From: Treponema sp.
Lineage (GTDB): Bacteria > Spirochaetota > Spirochaetia > Treponematales > Breznakiellaceae
Length of the DNA stretch: 64,000 bases
NCBI GenBank assembly: GCA_009784935.1
Contig: WQXI01000004.1
Coordinates: 62,001 to 126,000, forward strand
Reading direction: 5' to 3'
Each line of letters begins with the position of its first letter. The first letter of the stretch is position 1. Both the position numbers and the translations under genes were made by a program. The notes under the pieces were generated by a model. It was not told the origin of the DNA. It ran no database searches and was given only the letters and a program-made list of their open reading frames with translations. Shown piece after piece: positions 25,018-32,615 of this stretch.

Positions 25018-25929
25018 TTATTTTACAAAAACCGAGATTACCTTGTTTCTGCCGGCATCCTTGGCGGCATAAAGCGCCTTGTCTGCCATTAAAATCAGCT
25101 TATCCGGGCTGCTTTCCTGGCTGGGAATCACCGTAGCGACCCCAATGCTGATCGTTATCGCGAGGTTCGGCTCTCCCAAAATTGGAATTCTAGCCGCTTC
25201 TATTTCGCCGCGGATTCTTTCGGCTACTTCCAAAGCGCCGTCAGACGGGGTGTTGGGCATTAAAACAACAAACTCCTCTCCGCCCCATCTGGCAAGAAAA
25301 TCGTACGGCCGTTTAAAGCACTGTTTAAAAATCTCGGCGACTTTTTGGAGTACAACATCGCCCTGCAAATGCCCGTAAGTATCGTTTATTTTCTTAAATC
25401 TGTCTAAATCCATCATTAAAAGGCTGATCGGCGCCTGATCCCTTAAAGCCTGCTTCCATTCCATATCCATTCTTTCGTCGAAACTTCTGCGGTTAGAAAT
25501 ATTTGTTAATTGGTCGACCATGCTAAGGTGCTGAATAGTACGCATTTGATTCACAATCTGAATCTGGTTGCGAACCCTTAATCTAACAATCGAAGGGTTA
25601 AACGGCTTTGTAATATAATCCGACGCATCAAGCGAAAGCCCTCTTTCTTCGTCTTCTTCGGTATCCAGCGCAGTAATAAAAACAACAGGTGTTTTCTTTA
25701 TTTCGTTATTATTTTTAATTTCGTAGAGTGTTTTATACCCATTCATCCCGGGCATCAGAATATCCAGCAAAATAAGGTCCGGGTGGCATTCGAGGGCTTT
25801 CTTTATGGCGTTTTCTCCGCTTTGGGCGGTAAAAATTGTATAATCCTGACCCAAAATGTTCGTCAATATCTGAATATTAACAACCTCATCATCTACAATA
25901 AGCAGCGAATTCTTCTTGTTTTCCATCAT
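25018..25929 (-). CDS. Response-regulator diguanylate cyclase (REC-GGDEF)
   Basis: The 303-residue protein has a receiver domain (about 8-125; phospho-acceptor Asp in LILLDILMPGMNGY) and a GGDEF domain (about 135-300; active site RWGGEEFVVLMP). An inhibitory I-site RPYD lies five residues before GGEEF, so product feedback is likely. It would make c-di-GMP on phosphorylation, and the PilZ protein at 5259-6314 is a possible receptor. TAGAAT lies 6 bases before the ATG (two ATGs in a row, 25929 and 25926) and no Shine-Dalgarno is evident. It lies upstream of the flagellar rod genes in the same direction. Confidence 0.93.
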   Translation of the reverse strand: MMENKKNSLLIVDDEVVNIQILTNILGQDYTIFTAQSGENAIKKALECHPDLILLDILMPGMNGYKTLYEIKNNNEIKKTPVVFITALDTEEDEERGLSLDASDYITKPFNPSIVRLRVRNQIQIVNQMRTIQHLSMVDQLTNISNRRSFDERMDMEWKQALRDQAPISLLMMDLDRFKKINDTYGHLQGDVVLQKVAEIFKQCFKRPYDFLARWGGEEFVVLMPNTPSDGALEVAERIRGEIEAARIPILGEPNLAITISIGVATVIPSQESSPDKLILMADKALYAAKDAGRNKVISVFVK

Positions 25930-25963
25930 ATCTACATTCTATCATAAAACCAAACATTTGGGT

Positions 25964-25998
25964 AGAAAAAACCCGACCCCAGATACCCGGGATCGGGT
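25964..25998 (-). terminator. Rho-independent terminator of ppdK
   Basis: Minus strand: stem ACCCGA-CCC with GGG-TCGGGT (25998-25971), followed directly by TTTTTT. It separates ppdK from the diguanylate cyclase gene. Confidence 0.85.
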
Positions 25999-26033
25999 CT
26001 TTAATAACTTTTTTTATATATCCAAACCCTGTC

Positions 26034-26396
26034 TTATATCACTACAGGAGCGGGTTTAGGCGCGGCTGGTTTCTTCGCAGCTGGTTTTCTTTTTGCTGCG
26101 GGTTTTTTTGCCGCTGTTTTCTTTGCACCGGTTTTTTTCTTGGTGGTTTTCTTTGCGCCAGTTTTTTTCTTTGCGCCAGCTTTTTTAGCACCAGTTTTCT
26201 TTACGCCGGTTTTTTTCTTGGCGCCGACTTTCTTAGCACCGGTTTTCTTTGCACCGGTTTTTTTCTTTGCGCCAACTTTCTTGGTGGTTTTCTTAGCGCC
26301 TGTTTTTTTCTTTGCGCCAACTTTCTTCGCACCAGTCTTCTTCTTTGCAGCGGTTTTCTTCTTCGCTGCTGGTTTTTTTGCAGATGTTACTGCCAT
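26034..26396 (-). CDS. Possible nested histone-H1-like protein inside the ppdK tail (120 aa)
   Basis: Met917 of the ppdK product (ATG at 26396) begins MAVTSAKKPAAKKKTAAKK and is preceded by AAGGGGG eight bases upstream, a very good Shine-Dalgarno in an otherwise coding context. Translation from here would give a 120-residue, highly basic protein of Lys-Ala-Gly-Thr repeats like bacterial histone H1 homologues. Whether it is made is unknown. The alternative is that the G-rich stretch simply encodes GKGDKK. Confidence 0.35.
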   Translation of the reverse strand: MAVTSAKKPAAKKKTAAKKKTGAKKVGAKKKTGAKKTTKKVGAKKKTGAKKTGAKKVGAKKKTGVKKTGAKKAGAKKKTGAKKTTKKKTGAKKTAAKKPAAKRKPAAKKPAAPKPAPVVI

Positions 26397-29144
26397 CTTC
26401 TTATCCCCCTTACCAGATTTTTTACTGCCTTTCACCTTGGCAGTGGCGGGTGTTGTCTTACCTGACACCCCTCCCTTTATGTCTTTTCCGGAATTGTTGA
26501 TAACAGCCTGCGCTCCCGCAAGGCGTGCTAATGGAACCCGGAATGGTGAACATGATACATAGCTAAATCCCGCTCTATAACAGAAGTCAATAGATGCCGG
26601 ATCGCCGCCGTGTTCTCCGCAGATCCCAATCTTGAGATCCGGTTTGTTCATTCGTCCTTCTAAAATCGCATGTTCTATAAGACCGCCGACCCCATGCTGA
26701 TCGATTGTCTGGAACGGTTCGTCGTCTAAAATGCCCTTTTGCAGATAGATGGGCAAGAAAGACGCAACGTCGTCACGGCTAAAGCCGAAAGTCATTTGAG
26801 TAAGATCGTTTGTTCCAAAGCTGAAGAAATCCGCATAATCGGCTACAGAGCCTGCGCGAATCGCCGCGCGCGGAACTTCTATCATTGTACCGATAGATAC
26901 AGGTACGCTTACGCCCGCCGCTTTAAATACTCTTTCCAGTACTTTTTCTGCATTGGGGCGGAGGAATTTAAGTTCTCTTGGGGTAACAATAAGCGGAATC
27001 ATAATTTCGGGGTTTACAGGGATTTTCTGCTTTGCGCAGTCAGCCGCCGCTAAAGCGATAGCTTCTACCTGCATGTCGTAAATTTCGGGGTAAGTTACCG
27101 CCAAACGGCACCCGCGGTGACCCAACATCGGGTTACTTTCTACAAGAGTGTCGATTTTTGTTGCTAATTTGTTAGCATCAAGCCCTAAATGATTCGCTAA
27201 TTCTGCGATTTCTTCTTTAGAATGAGGTACAAATTCGTGCAATGGCGGGTCTAAAAGCCTGATTGTTACAGGGCGACCGTCCATTGCTTTGAAAATACCA
27301 AAGAAATCCTTTTGTTGTAAAGGAAGAATCTTCTTTAATTCTACTTTTCTTGCCTCTTCTGTTTCGGAGAGGATCATTGCGCGGAAGTGTACCAATTTTT
27401 CTTTTTCGAAGAACATATGTTCTGTACGGCAAAGACCAATACCCTGAGCGCCAAAATCGAACGCGCGTTTTGCGTCTTCGGGCTGGTCAGCGTTGGTTCG
27501 TACATCAAATCCCTTAATTTTTCCGCGAACTGCGCCTTTTCTGACTTCGTCGCACCATTTAAGGAAGGTTTCCATTTCTTTGGAGATTGCAGGCGCTACA
27601 AGCGGCATTTTTCCTTCGTAAACTTCGCCGGAAGAACCGTCAATAGTGATCCAGTCGCCTTCTTTATATGTTTTTCCGCCGATATCGACAGTGCCGTCGC
27701 CCATTAAAAGAACATTTTTTGCGCCGACAATACAGGGAGTTCCCATTCCGCGGGCAACTACTGCCGCGTGAGATGTCATACCGCCTGTCGAAGTTAAAAT
27801 ACCCTGCGCAACAACCATTCCGCCGATATCTTCGGGGCTGGTTTCTTTGCGAACCATCATTACTTTTTCGCCTCTTTCATGCCATGCTTCGGCTTCTTTT
27901 GCTGTGTAAACAATTCTGCCGGAAGCGGCGCCGGGAGACGCATTTAACCCCTTTGTTAAAGGTTTTGCTTCTTTTTGGGCTTTTACATCGATCATTGGGT
28001 GTAATAATTGATCAAGATGACCTGGAGTTACACGTAAAATAGCCGCTTTTTTATCGATTAAACCTTCGTTTACCATGTCGATGGCGCATTTTACTGCGGC
28101 AGTACCGGCGCGTTTGCCGTTTCTTGTCTGCAGAATGTATAAAATTCCCTGCTGAACAGTAAATTCCATGTCCTGCATGTCTTTAAAATGTTTTTCCAGC
28201 CTGTTTTTAATGCCGATTAACTGTTTGTAAATAACAGGATTCTTTTTTTCCAGCGTAGAAATTCTTTCCGGTGTTCTGATACCTGCAACAACGTCTTCGC
28301 CCTGCGCATTCATCAGATATTCGCCGTAGAATTCGTTAACTCCGGTTGAAGGATCACGGCTAAAACATACGCCTGTGCCGGAATCATCGCCGAAATTTCC
28401 GTAAACCATCGATTGAACATTGACTGCAGTTCCTTTTAAACCTTTGATGTTCTCGATCTGACGGTATTTTACCGCTCTTTCGTTCATCCAAGAACCAAAA
28501 ACTGCATTGATAGAACCCCATAATTGATCCATTGGGTTCTGCGGAAAGTCTTTGCCGGTATCTTTTTTAACGATTTGTTTGTATTGTTCAACAAGTTTTT
28601 CTAAATCTGCGGCTGTAAGGCCTGTATCTAATTCTACATTTTTACTTTTTTTAAGCGCTGTAAGAGCTGCTTCGAAGTGATCATGGTCAACGCCCATAAC
28701 AACATCGCCGTACATTTGAATAAAACGCCTGTAAGCGTCCCATGCAAATCTTGGATTTCCTGTTTTATTGGAAAGCCCTTTGACTGCTTTATCACTCATT
28801 CCAAGGTTAAGAATTGTATCCATCATACCCGGTAATGACGCTGCAGCGCCGGAACGAACAGAAACAAGCAGCGGATCATCCGGATCGCCGAGTCTTTTCT
28901 TCATTACTGCTTCTAATTTCTTAAGATTTGCTTCAACTTCTTCTTTTAATCCTGCAGGATACTTATTTTTATTTTCATAATAGGCAGCGCAGACATCTGT
29001 AGAAATTGTAAAACCCGGAGGAACCGGGATTCCAAGATTCGTCATCTCCGCAAGGTTAGCTCCTTTGCCGCCCAGCACTAATCTCATTTTAGCATCTCCT
29101 TCAGCTTTGCCTTTGCCGAAGAAGTAAACTTTTTTATTTGCCAT
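26034..29144 (-). CDS. ppdK: Pyruvate phosphate dikinase with histone-H1-like C-terminal tail
   Basis: Residues 1-888 form a complete pyruvate phosphate dikinase, which interconverts pyruvate, ATP and phosphate with PEP, AMP and pyrophosphate. There is an N-terminal ATP-grasp region (SVRSGAAASLPGMMDT), the phosphocarrier His459 (GGMTSHAAVVARGMGTP), and a C-terminal PEP barrel with Cys842 (GICGEHGGDPAS). The usual family length is about 880. Here a 148-residue Lys/Ala/Gly/Thr tail follows (889-1036), made of repeated KKKTGAKK-type units like histone H1 or bacterial Hc1/AlgP tails. The ATG at 29144 is preceded by GGAGG; a TTG one codon upstream is less likely. A strong promoter lies at 29163-29191. 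Confidence 0.95.
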   Translation of the reverse strand: MANKKVYFFGKGKAEGDAKMRLVLGGKGANLAEMTNLGIPVPPGFTISTDVCAAYYENKNKYPAGLKEEVEANLKKLEAVMKKRLGDPDDPLLVSVRSGAAASLPGMMDTILNLGMSDKAVKGLSNKTGNPRFAWDAYRRFIQMYGDVVMGVDHDHFEAALTALKKSKNVELDTGLTAADLEKLVEQYKQIVKKDTGKDFPQNPMDQLWGSINAVFGSWMNERAVKYRQIENIKGLKGTAVNVQSMVYGNFGDDSGTGVCFSRDPSTGVNEFYGEYLMNAQGEDVVAGIRTPERISTLEKKNPVIYKQLIGIKNRLEKHFKDMQDMEFTVQQGILYILQTRNGKRAGTAAVKCAIDMVNEGLIDKKAAILRVTPGHLDQLLHPMIDVKAQKEAKPLTKGLNASPGAASGRIVYTAKEAEAWHERGEKVMMVRKETSPEDIGGMVVAQGILTSTGGMTSHAAVVARGMGTPCIVGAKNVLLMGDGTVDIGGKTYKEGDWITIDGSSGEVYEGKMPLVAPAISKEMETFLKWCDEVRKGAVRGKIKGFDVRTNADQPEDAKRAFDFGAQGIGLCRTEHMFFEKEKLVHFRAMILSETEEARKVELKKILPLQQKDFFGIFKAMDGRPVTIRLLDPPLHEFVPHSKEEIAELANHLGLDANKLATKIDTLVESNPMLGHRGCRLAVTYPEIYDMQVEAIALAAADCAKQKIPVNPEIMIPLIVTPRELKFLRPNAEKVLERVFKAAGVSVPVSIGTMIEVPRAAIRAGSVADYADFFSFGTNDLTQMTFGFSRDDVASFLPIYLQKGILDDEPFQTIDQHGVGGLIEHAILEGRMNKPDLKIGICGEHGGDPASIDFCYRAGFSYVSCSPFRVPLARLAGAQAVINNSGKDIKGGVSGKTTPATAKVKGSKKSGKGDKKMAVTSAKKPAAKKKTAAKKKTGAKKVGAKKKTGAKKTTKKVGAKKKTGAKKTGAKKVGAKKKTGVKKTGAKKAGAKKKTGAKKTTKKKTGAKKTAAKKPAAKRKPAAKKPAAPKPAPVVI

Positions 29145-29162
29145 CAACGTCCTCCATAATTA

Positions 29163-29191
29163 ACTATACCATCTTTTATTTTTTTATGCAA
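29163..29191 (-). promoter_or_regulatory. ppdK promoter
   Basis: Minus strand: TTGCAT (29191-29186), 17-base spacer, TATAGT (29168-29163), then GGAGG and the ATG at 29144. Confidence 0.8.
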
Positions 29192-29196
29192 GTGTT

Positions 29197-29202
29197 TATA
29201 AT
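29197..29202 (+). promoter_or_regulatory. Putative -10 box of the helicase gene
   Basis: TATAAT lies exactly 6 bases before the ATG at 29209. No Shine-Dalgarno is present and no good -35 is seen. It lies back to back with the ppdK promoter. Confidence 0.45.
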
Positions 29203-29208
29203 TAATTT

Positions 29209-31824
29209 ATGAAAAATATTTTAAACTATATTGATCTTCCTGTCTATAGAAATCAAGAAAAAATTTTATTAATGTTAAAAGAAAATCAAGCTCTCGTTGT
29301 AGAAAGTCCTACAGGTTCAGGAAAAACAACTCAACTGCCGGTAATTTTGCATGAAGCAGGCTATGCTGGAAGCTGCGCTGCGGAGTCATCAAGCGGAATC
29401 ATCGGAGTAACTCAGCCAAGACGCATTGCAGCCGTTTCTGTGAGCGAATTTATCGCGCGTCAGTGCAATACTTCTATTCCGGGAGTGATTGGATACAAGA
29501 TGAGATTCGCAGATCGCACCAATCATGAAACAAAAATTAAAATAATGACCGACGGAATACTGCTTCAGGAGATGAAATTAGATCCATGGTTGTCAAAATA
29601 CAGCGTTTTAGTCGTTGATGAAGCGCATGAACGCAGTTTAAACATTGATTTTATCCTTGGATTGCTTAAAAGAGTGCTGGAAAGCCGCAGAGATTTTAAA
29701 GTAATCATATCTTCTGCGACAATAAATGCAGAAGTTTTCTCCGAATACTTTAATAATTGCCCGATTGTTAAGATAGAAGCGCAGCGTTTTCCTGTTACGA
29801 TGGTGTATGACGCCCCTCTTATCTCTGCAAACAGCGACGCTTCTGAAGCAATCCTAACAAAAATCGAAGCAATAACTACACGATTTATCGATGAAAAGAG
29901 AGAAGGAGACATATTAATCTTTCTTTCCGGCGAAAAAATGATAAAAGAGTGCATGAATCGGCTTACATTCTGTTCTGTAGGAAAAAATTTACATCTCGTT
30001 CCGCTGTACGGCAGATTAGGAAAAGAAGAACAGGAAAAAGTCTTTGAAAAAGCTCCAAACGGCAAAACAAAAGCGGTAATTTCAACAAATATCGCAGAAA
30101 CTTCCGTTACAATTGACGGAATTACAGCAGTAATTGATTCGGGACTTGCAAAATTAAACTGGTATAATCCGCGCACATTCACTTCTAGTCTGATAGAATC
30201 GCCGATTTCCATTGCATCAGCGAATCAGCGCAAGGGAAGAGCCGGAAGAACGCGCGAAGGAACTTGCTACAGACTGTATTCGCGCAAAGATTTTGAACAA
30301 AGATCGCTTTATACAACCGAAGAAATCTTTAGAACAGACTTATCCGAAGTAATTTTGCGCATGGCAGACCTTGGAATAACCAACTTTGAAGATTTTGATT
30401 TCATTGCAGCGCCGGAAAGAGAAGGACTTCTCGGCGGAATCGAAACATTAAAACTGCTTAATGCGCTGGAAAACGATCGAAGTTTATCAAATATAGGCAA
30501 ATTAATGACAGAATTTCCTCTTGCGCCTCGTCAATCGCGCATTATTGTCGAAGCAATAATGCAATATCCAGATGTAATCCGCGAAACAATCATTGCCGCG
30601 GCATTTTTATCGACGCAGAGCCCTTATATACTGCCTCCGGGAGAAGAAACAGACGCAAGACAAGCTCATCATCGTTTCCGCGATGACTTTGGCGACTTTG
30701 TTTCGTATTTAAAACTATTTAAATCCTATAATGATTCGACAAATAAAGTAAATTTCTGCGAAAAAAATTATCTCGATGAGCGCGCGATGTCAGAAATTGT
30801 AAATGTTACCGCTCAATTAGAAGAAATTCTTGCTTCTATGAAAATTCCTGTGCATTACCGCTCTCAACCGTTAACAATCGAAGAAATTGACGATTATTTA
30901 TGCTGTATCGGGCGCGGAAATATTCAATTTGTCTGCACAAGAGAAGGACGCGGTAAAATGGGTTCATATCGAAGCTTAACAGCAGATAAAATCATAATTC
31001 ATCCCGGATCTGTAATGTTCCGTGTCGATCCGCAGTATATTGTCGCCGGAGAAATTGTTAGAACATCAAGAATGTACGCAATGTCGGTTTCTCCGCTTTC
31101 AAAAAATGTTTTAAACCGGCTTGGATTGGGAAGTCATCAAGAATTTATCACACAGAGGCACAGAGGCACAGAGGACACAGAGGAAAGAAAAGAGAAAAGA
31201 GATGGAAGAAACAAGAGAGAAAGCAAGAGAGAGAGAGATTTTACTAATAATATTAAGATTTGCGGCGAAGTGTTCGAGATTACTACTGTCAAAGGAAAGA
31301 AAACTGTTCTATTACCGTGGGAAAATCTTGAACGTATCCGGGAAAAAATTTCCGGTGATATTATGTACAAAGGCATAAAAGGAAAAATTACTTTAAAAAA
31401 ACGCGGATCAAATGCCGAATTTAACCTTCTTGCAGGAGAAAAATTGAATCTTATTCTTTCTTTAACGCCGACTCTCGACGCGCAAGGCGCTTTTTCCCGC
31501 GCGTGGCCACGTAAAGAAAATTTTAACTCAGAGGATAATTTTGGCGCGCTGCTAAAACATCTGGACAGCCTTGTAAAACCAGTAATATGGAAGAAAAACT
31601 CAAAAGATTTAGGATTTCTCGGACTTTTTACTGATGGAGAGGGAAATTACTGGTTTAGAGCTTCGCGGGGCTTTCATACAGCATTAAACGAAAGCCTTTC
31701 GAGCCTTGAGTCACTAATAGATGAATTTCAGCCAAAAACAGGAAATGAAAATACAAAAAATGAGGAAAAACACATTATAAACCAGTGCTACCGCAGATTG
31801 TCTGATTGTCTCGAAAAACTGTAA
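29209..31824 (+). CDS. hrpA: HrpA-type DEAH-box ATP-dependent RNA helicase with in-frame repeat insert
   Basis: The 871-residue protein has all DEAH helicase motifs: Walker A SPTGSGKTTQLP (near 35), QPRRIAAVS, DEAHERSLN (about 140), SSATI (about 168), ISTNIAETSVTI (about 295) and QRKGRAGRTREGTCYRLY (about 341). HA2 and OB-fold regions typical of HrpA/HrpB follow. Full HrpA is about 1300 residues and HrpB about 820; the length fits the shorter form, so the symbol is approximate. At about residues 644-685 a low-complexity segment (ITQRHRGTEDTEERKEKR) is encoded by a dispersed CACAGAGG repeat that does not break the frame. The enzyme likely acts on RNA or ribosome quality control. Confidence 0.9.
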   Translation: MKNILNYIDLPVYRNQEKILLMLKENQALVVESPTGSGKTTQLPVILHEAGYAGSCAAESSSGIIGVTQPRRIAAVSVSEFIARQCNTSIPGVIGYKMRFADRTNHETKIKIMTDGILLQEMKLDPWLSKYSVLVVDEAHERSLNIDFILGLLKRVLESRRDFKVIISSATINAEVFSEYFNNCPIVKIEAQRFPVTMVYDAPLISANSDASEAILTKIEAITTRFIDEKREGDILIFLSGEKMIKECMNRLTFCSVGKNLHLVPLYGRLGKEEQEKVFEKAPNGKTKAVISTNIAETSVTIDGITAVIDSGLAKLNWYNPRTFTSSLIESPISIASANQRKGRAGRTREGTCYRLYSRKDFEQRSLYTTEEIFRTDLSEVILRMADLGITNFEDFDFIAAPEREGLLGGIETLKLLNALENDRSLSNIGKLMTEFPLAPRQSRIIVEAIMQYPDVIRETIIAAAFLSTQSPYILPPGEETDARQAHHRFRDDFGDFVSYLKLFKSYNDSTNKVNFCEKNYLDERAMSEIVNVTAQLEEILASMKIPVHYRSQPLTIEEIDDYLCCIGRGNIQFVCTREGRGKMGSYRSLTADKIIIHPGSVMFRVDPQYIVAGEIVRTSRMYAMSVSPLSKNVLNRLGLGSHQEFITQRHRGTEDTEERKEKRDGRNKRESKRERDFTNNIKICGEVFEITTVKGKKTVLLPWENLERIREKISGDIMYKGIKGKITLKKRGSNAEFNLLAGEKLNLILSLTPTLDAQGAFSRAWPRKENFNSEDNFGALLKHLDSLVKPVIWKKNSKDLGFLGLFTDGEGNYWFRASRGFHTALNESLSSLESLIDEFQPKTGNENTKNEEKHIINQCYRRLSDCLEKL
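31147..31195 (+). repeat. CACAGAGG repeat inside hrpA
   Basis: Tandem units cacacagaggcacagagg, then cacagaggacacagagg, with a purine-rich extension to about 31240, all in frame with the helicase. This is one arm only; no opposing arm follows. Confidence 0.85.
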
Positions 31825-31877
31825 AACGGTTGCACAAATGATAATATTATTGTAATATCTTGGTTAGGAGGACATTT

Positions 31878-32462
31878 ATGTCAGAAAACAAAAAACTTGA
31901 TTTTATCGGCACCTTCAAAGAAGGTATCGGTATCGGACTCAAGAACATCGTTCCAATCATTGTCAATTTTATTTTATTCATCTTGACATGCTGGATCCCG
32001 CACTTTGGCGGCGGTGTTATTATCGGTTTCGTAGTTGGCGTTATGACTAAGGCCAGCAAAGGCGAAACAATCCCAATGACAGAAGTATTTGATGCAAAAT
32101 ACCGCAAGTTCATGGGCGAATACTTCCTTACAAACGGTTTAATGGCTGCAGGAGCAGCTATGGCGTTTACAAATGCGATTTCATTGGTTTATGCATGGCG
32201 CTTTGCTGCAGCAATCGCAGTTGATAAGGGAAAAGGCTCTTCAGAAGCTATCACACTTTCCAATCTTTCAACTTACGGCAGCAAATTTTTGATGTTTATC
32301 ATTGATGTTCTGGTATGTATCGTAATTGGTATTCTCGCAAGTATCTTTATGATGATTCCAGGTATTGGCTGGTTACTTTGTTTATTAGTCATTATCGTTT
32401 TCTGCTGTGTTTATACAGGTATAAACGCATCTATCTACAAACAGCTTACTTCTAACATCTAA
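31878..32462 (+). CDS. Polytopic membrane protein of unknown function, 194 aa
   Basis: I do not recognise the family with confidence. The protein has about four hydrophobic segments (around 20-45, 85-110, 135-160 and 165-185), with conserved-looking GIGIGLKNIVPIIVNFILF and PGIGWLLCLLVIIVFCC. The start at 31878 is set by an AGGAGG six bases upstream; the longer frame begins with TTG at 31860. It stands alone between hrpA and cysS and ends at a rho-independent terminator. Confidence 0.8.
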   Translation: MSENKKLDFIGTFKEGIGIGLKNIVPIIVNFILFILTCWIPHFGGGVIIGFVVGVMTKASKGETIPMTEVFDAKYRKFMGEYFLTNGLMAAGAAMAFTNAISLVYAWRFAAAIAVDKGKGSSEAITLSNLSTYGSKFLMFIIDVLVCIVIGILASIFMMIPGIGWLLCLLVIIVFCCVYTGINASIYKQLTSNI

Positions 32463-32482
32463 GATTTCAAGTTTTAGCAAAG

Positions 32483-32514
32483 AGCGCACAGGGTTTACCT
32501 CGTGCGCTTTTTTT
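32483..32514 (+). terminator. Rho-independent terminator after the membrane protein gene
   Basis: Stem AGCGCAC / GTGCGCT with a 12-base loop, followed by TTTTTTT. Confidence 0.88.
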
Positions 32515-32520
32515 ATGCTT

Positions 32521-32593
32521 TCTTCTTAGCGTTCTCTGCGAACTTTGCGTCTTGGCGAGAGATATTCTATCTTTGCGTCTTGGCGAGAAGTCT
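32521..32593. repeat. Tandem GCGTCTTGGCGAGA repeat before cysS
   Basis: Two units of ctttgcgtcttggcgaga with spacers (32550-32563 and 32572-32589), preceded by tcttagcgttctctgcgaa. They resemble the GC-rich half of the same dispersed repeat family. The cysS -10 box (TATAAT, 32599-32604) lies directly downstream. Confidence 0.65.
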
Positions 32594-32615
32594 TGATCTA
32601 TAATATAATAAACAT

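Noticed and set aside
26140-26562. 140-codon plus-strand frame rich in Phe, Ala and Pro
   Set aside because: It is the complement of the Lys/Ala repeat tail of ppdK; the repetitive composition keeps the opposite strand open.
29565-30212. 215-codon minus-strand frame inside the helicase
   Set aside because: Shadow of hrpA; all conserved motifs are on the plus strand.
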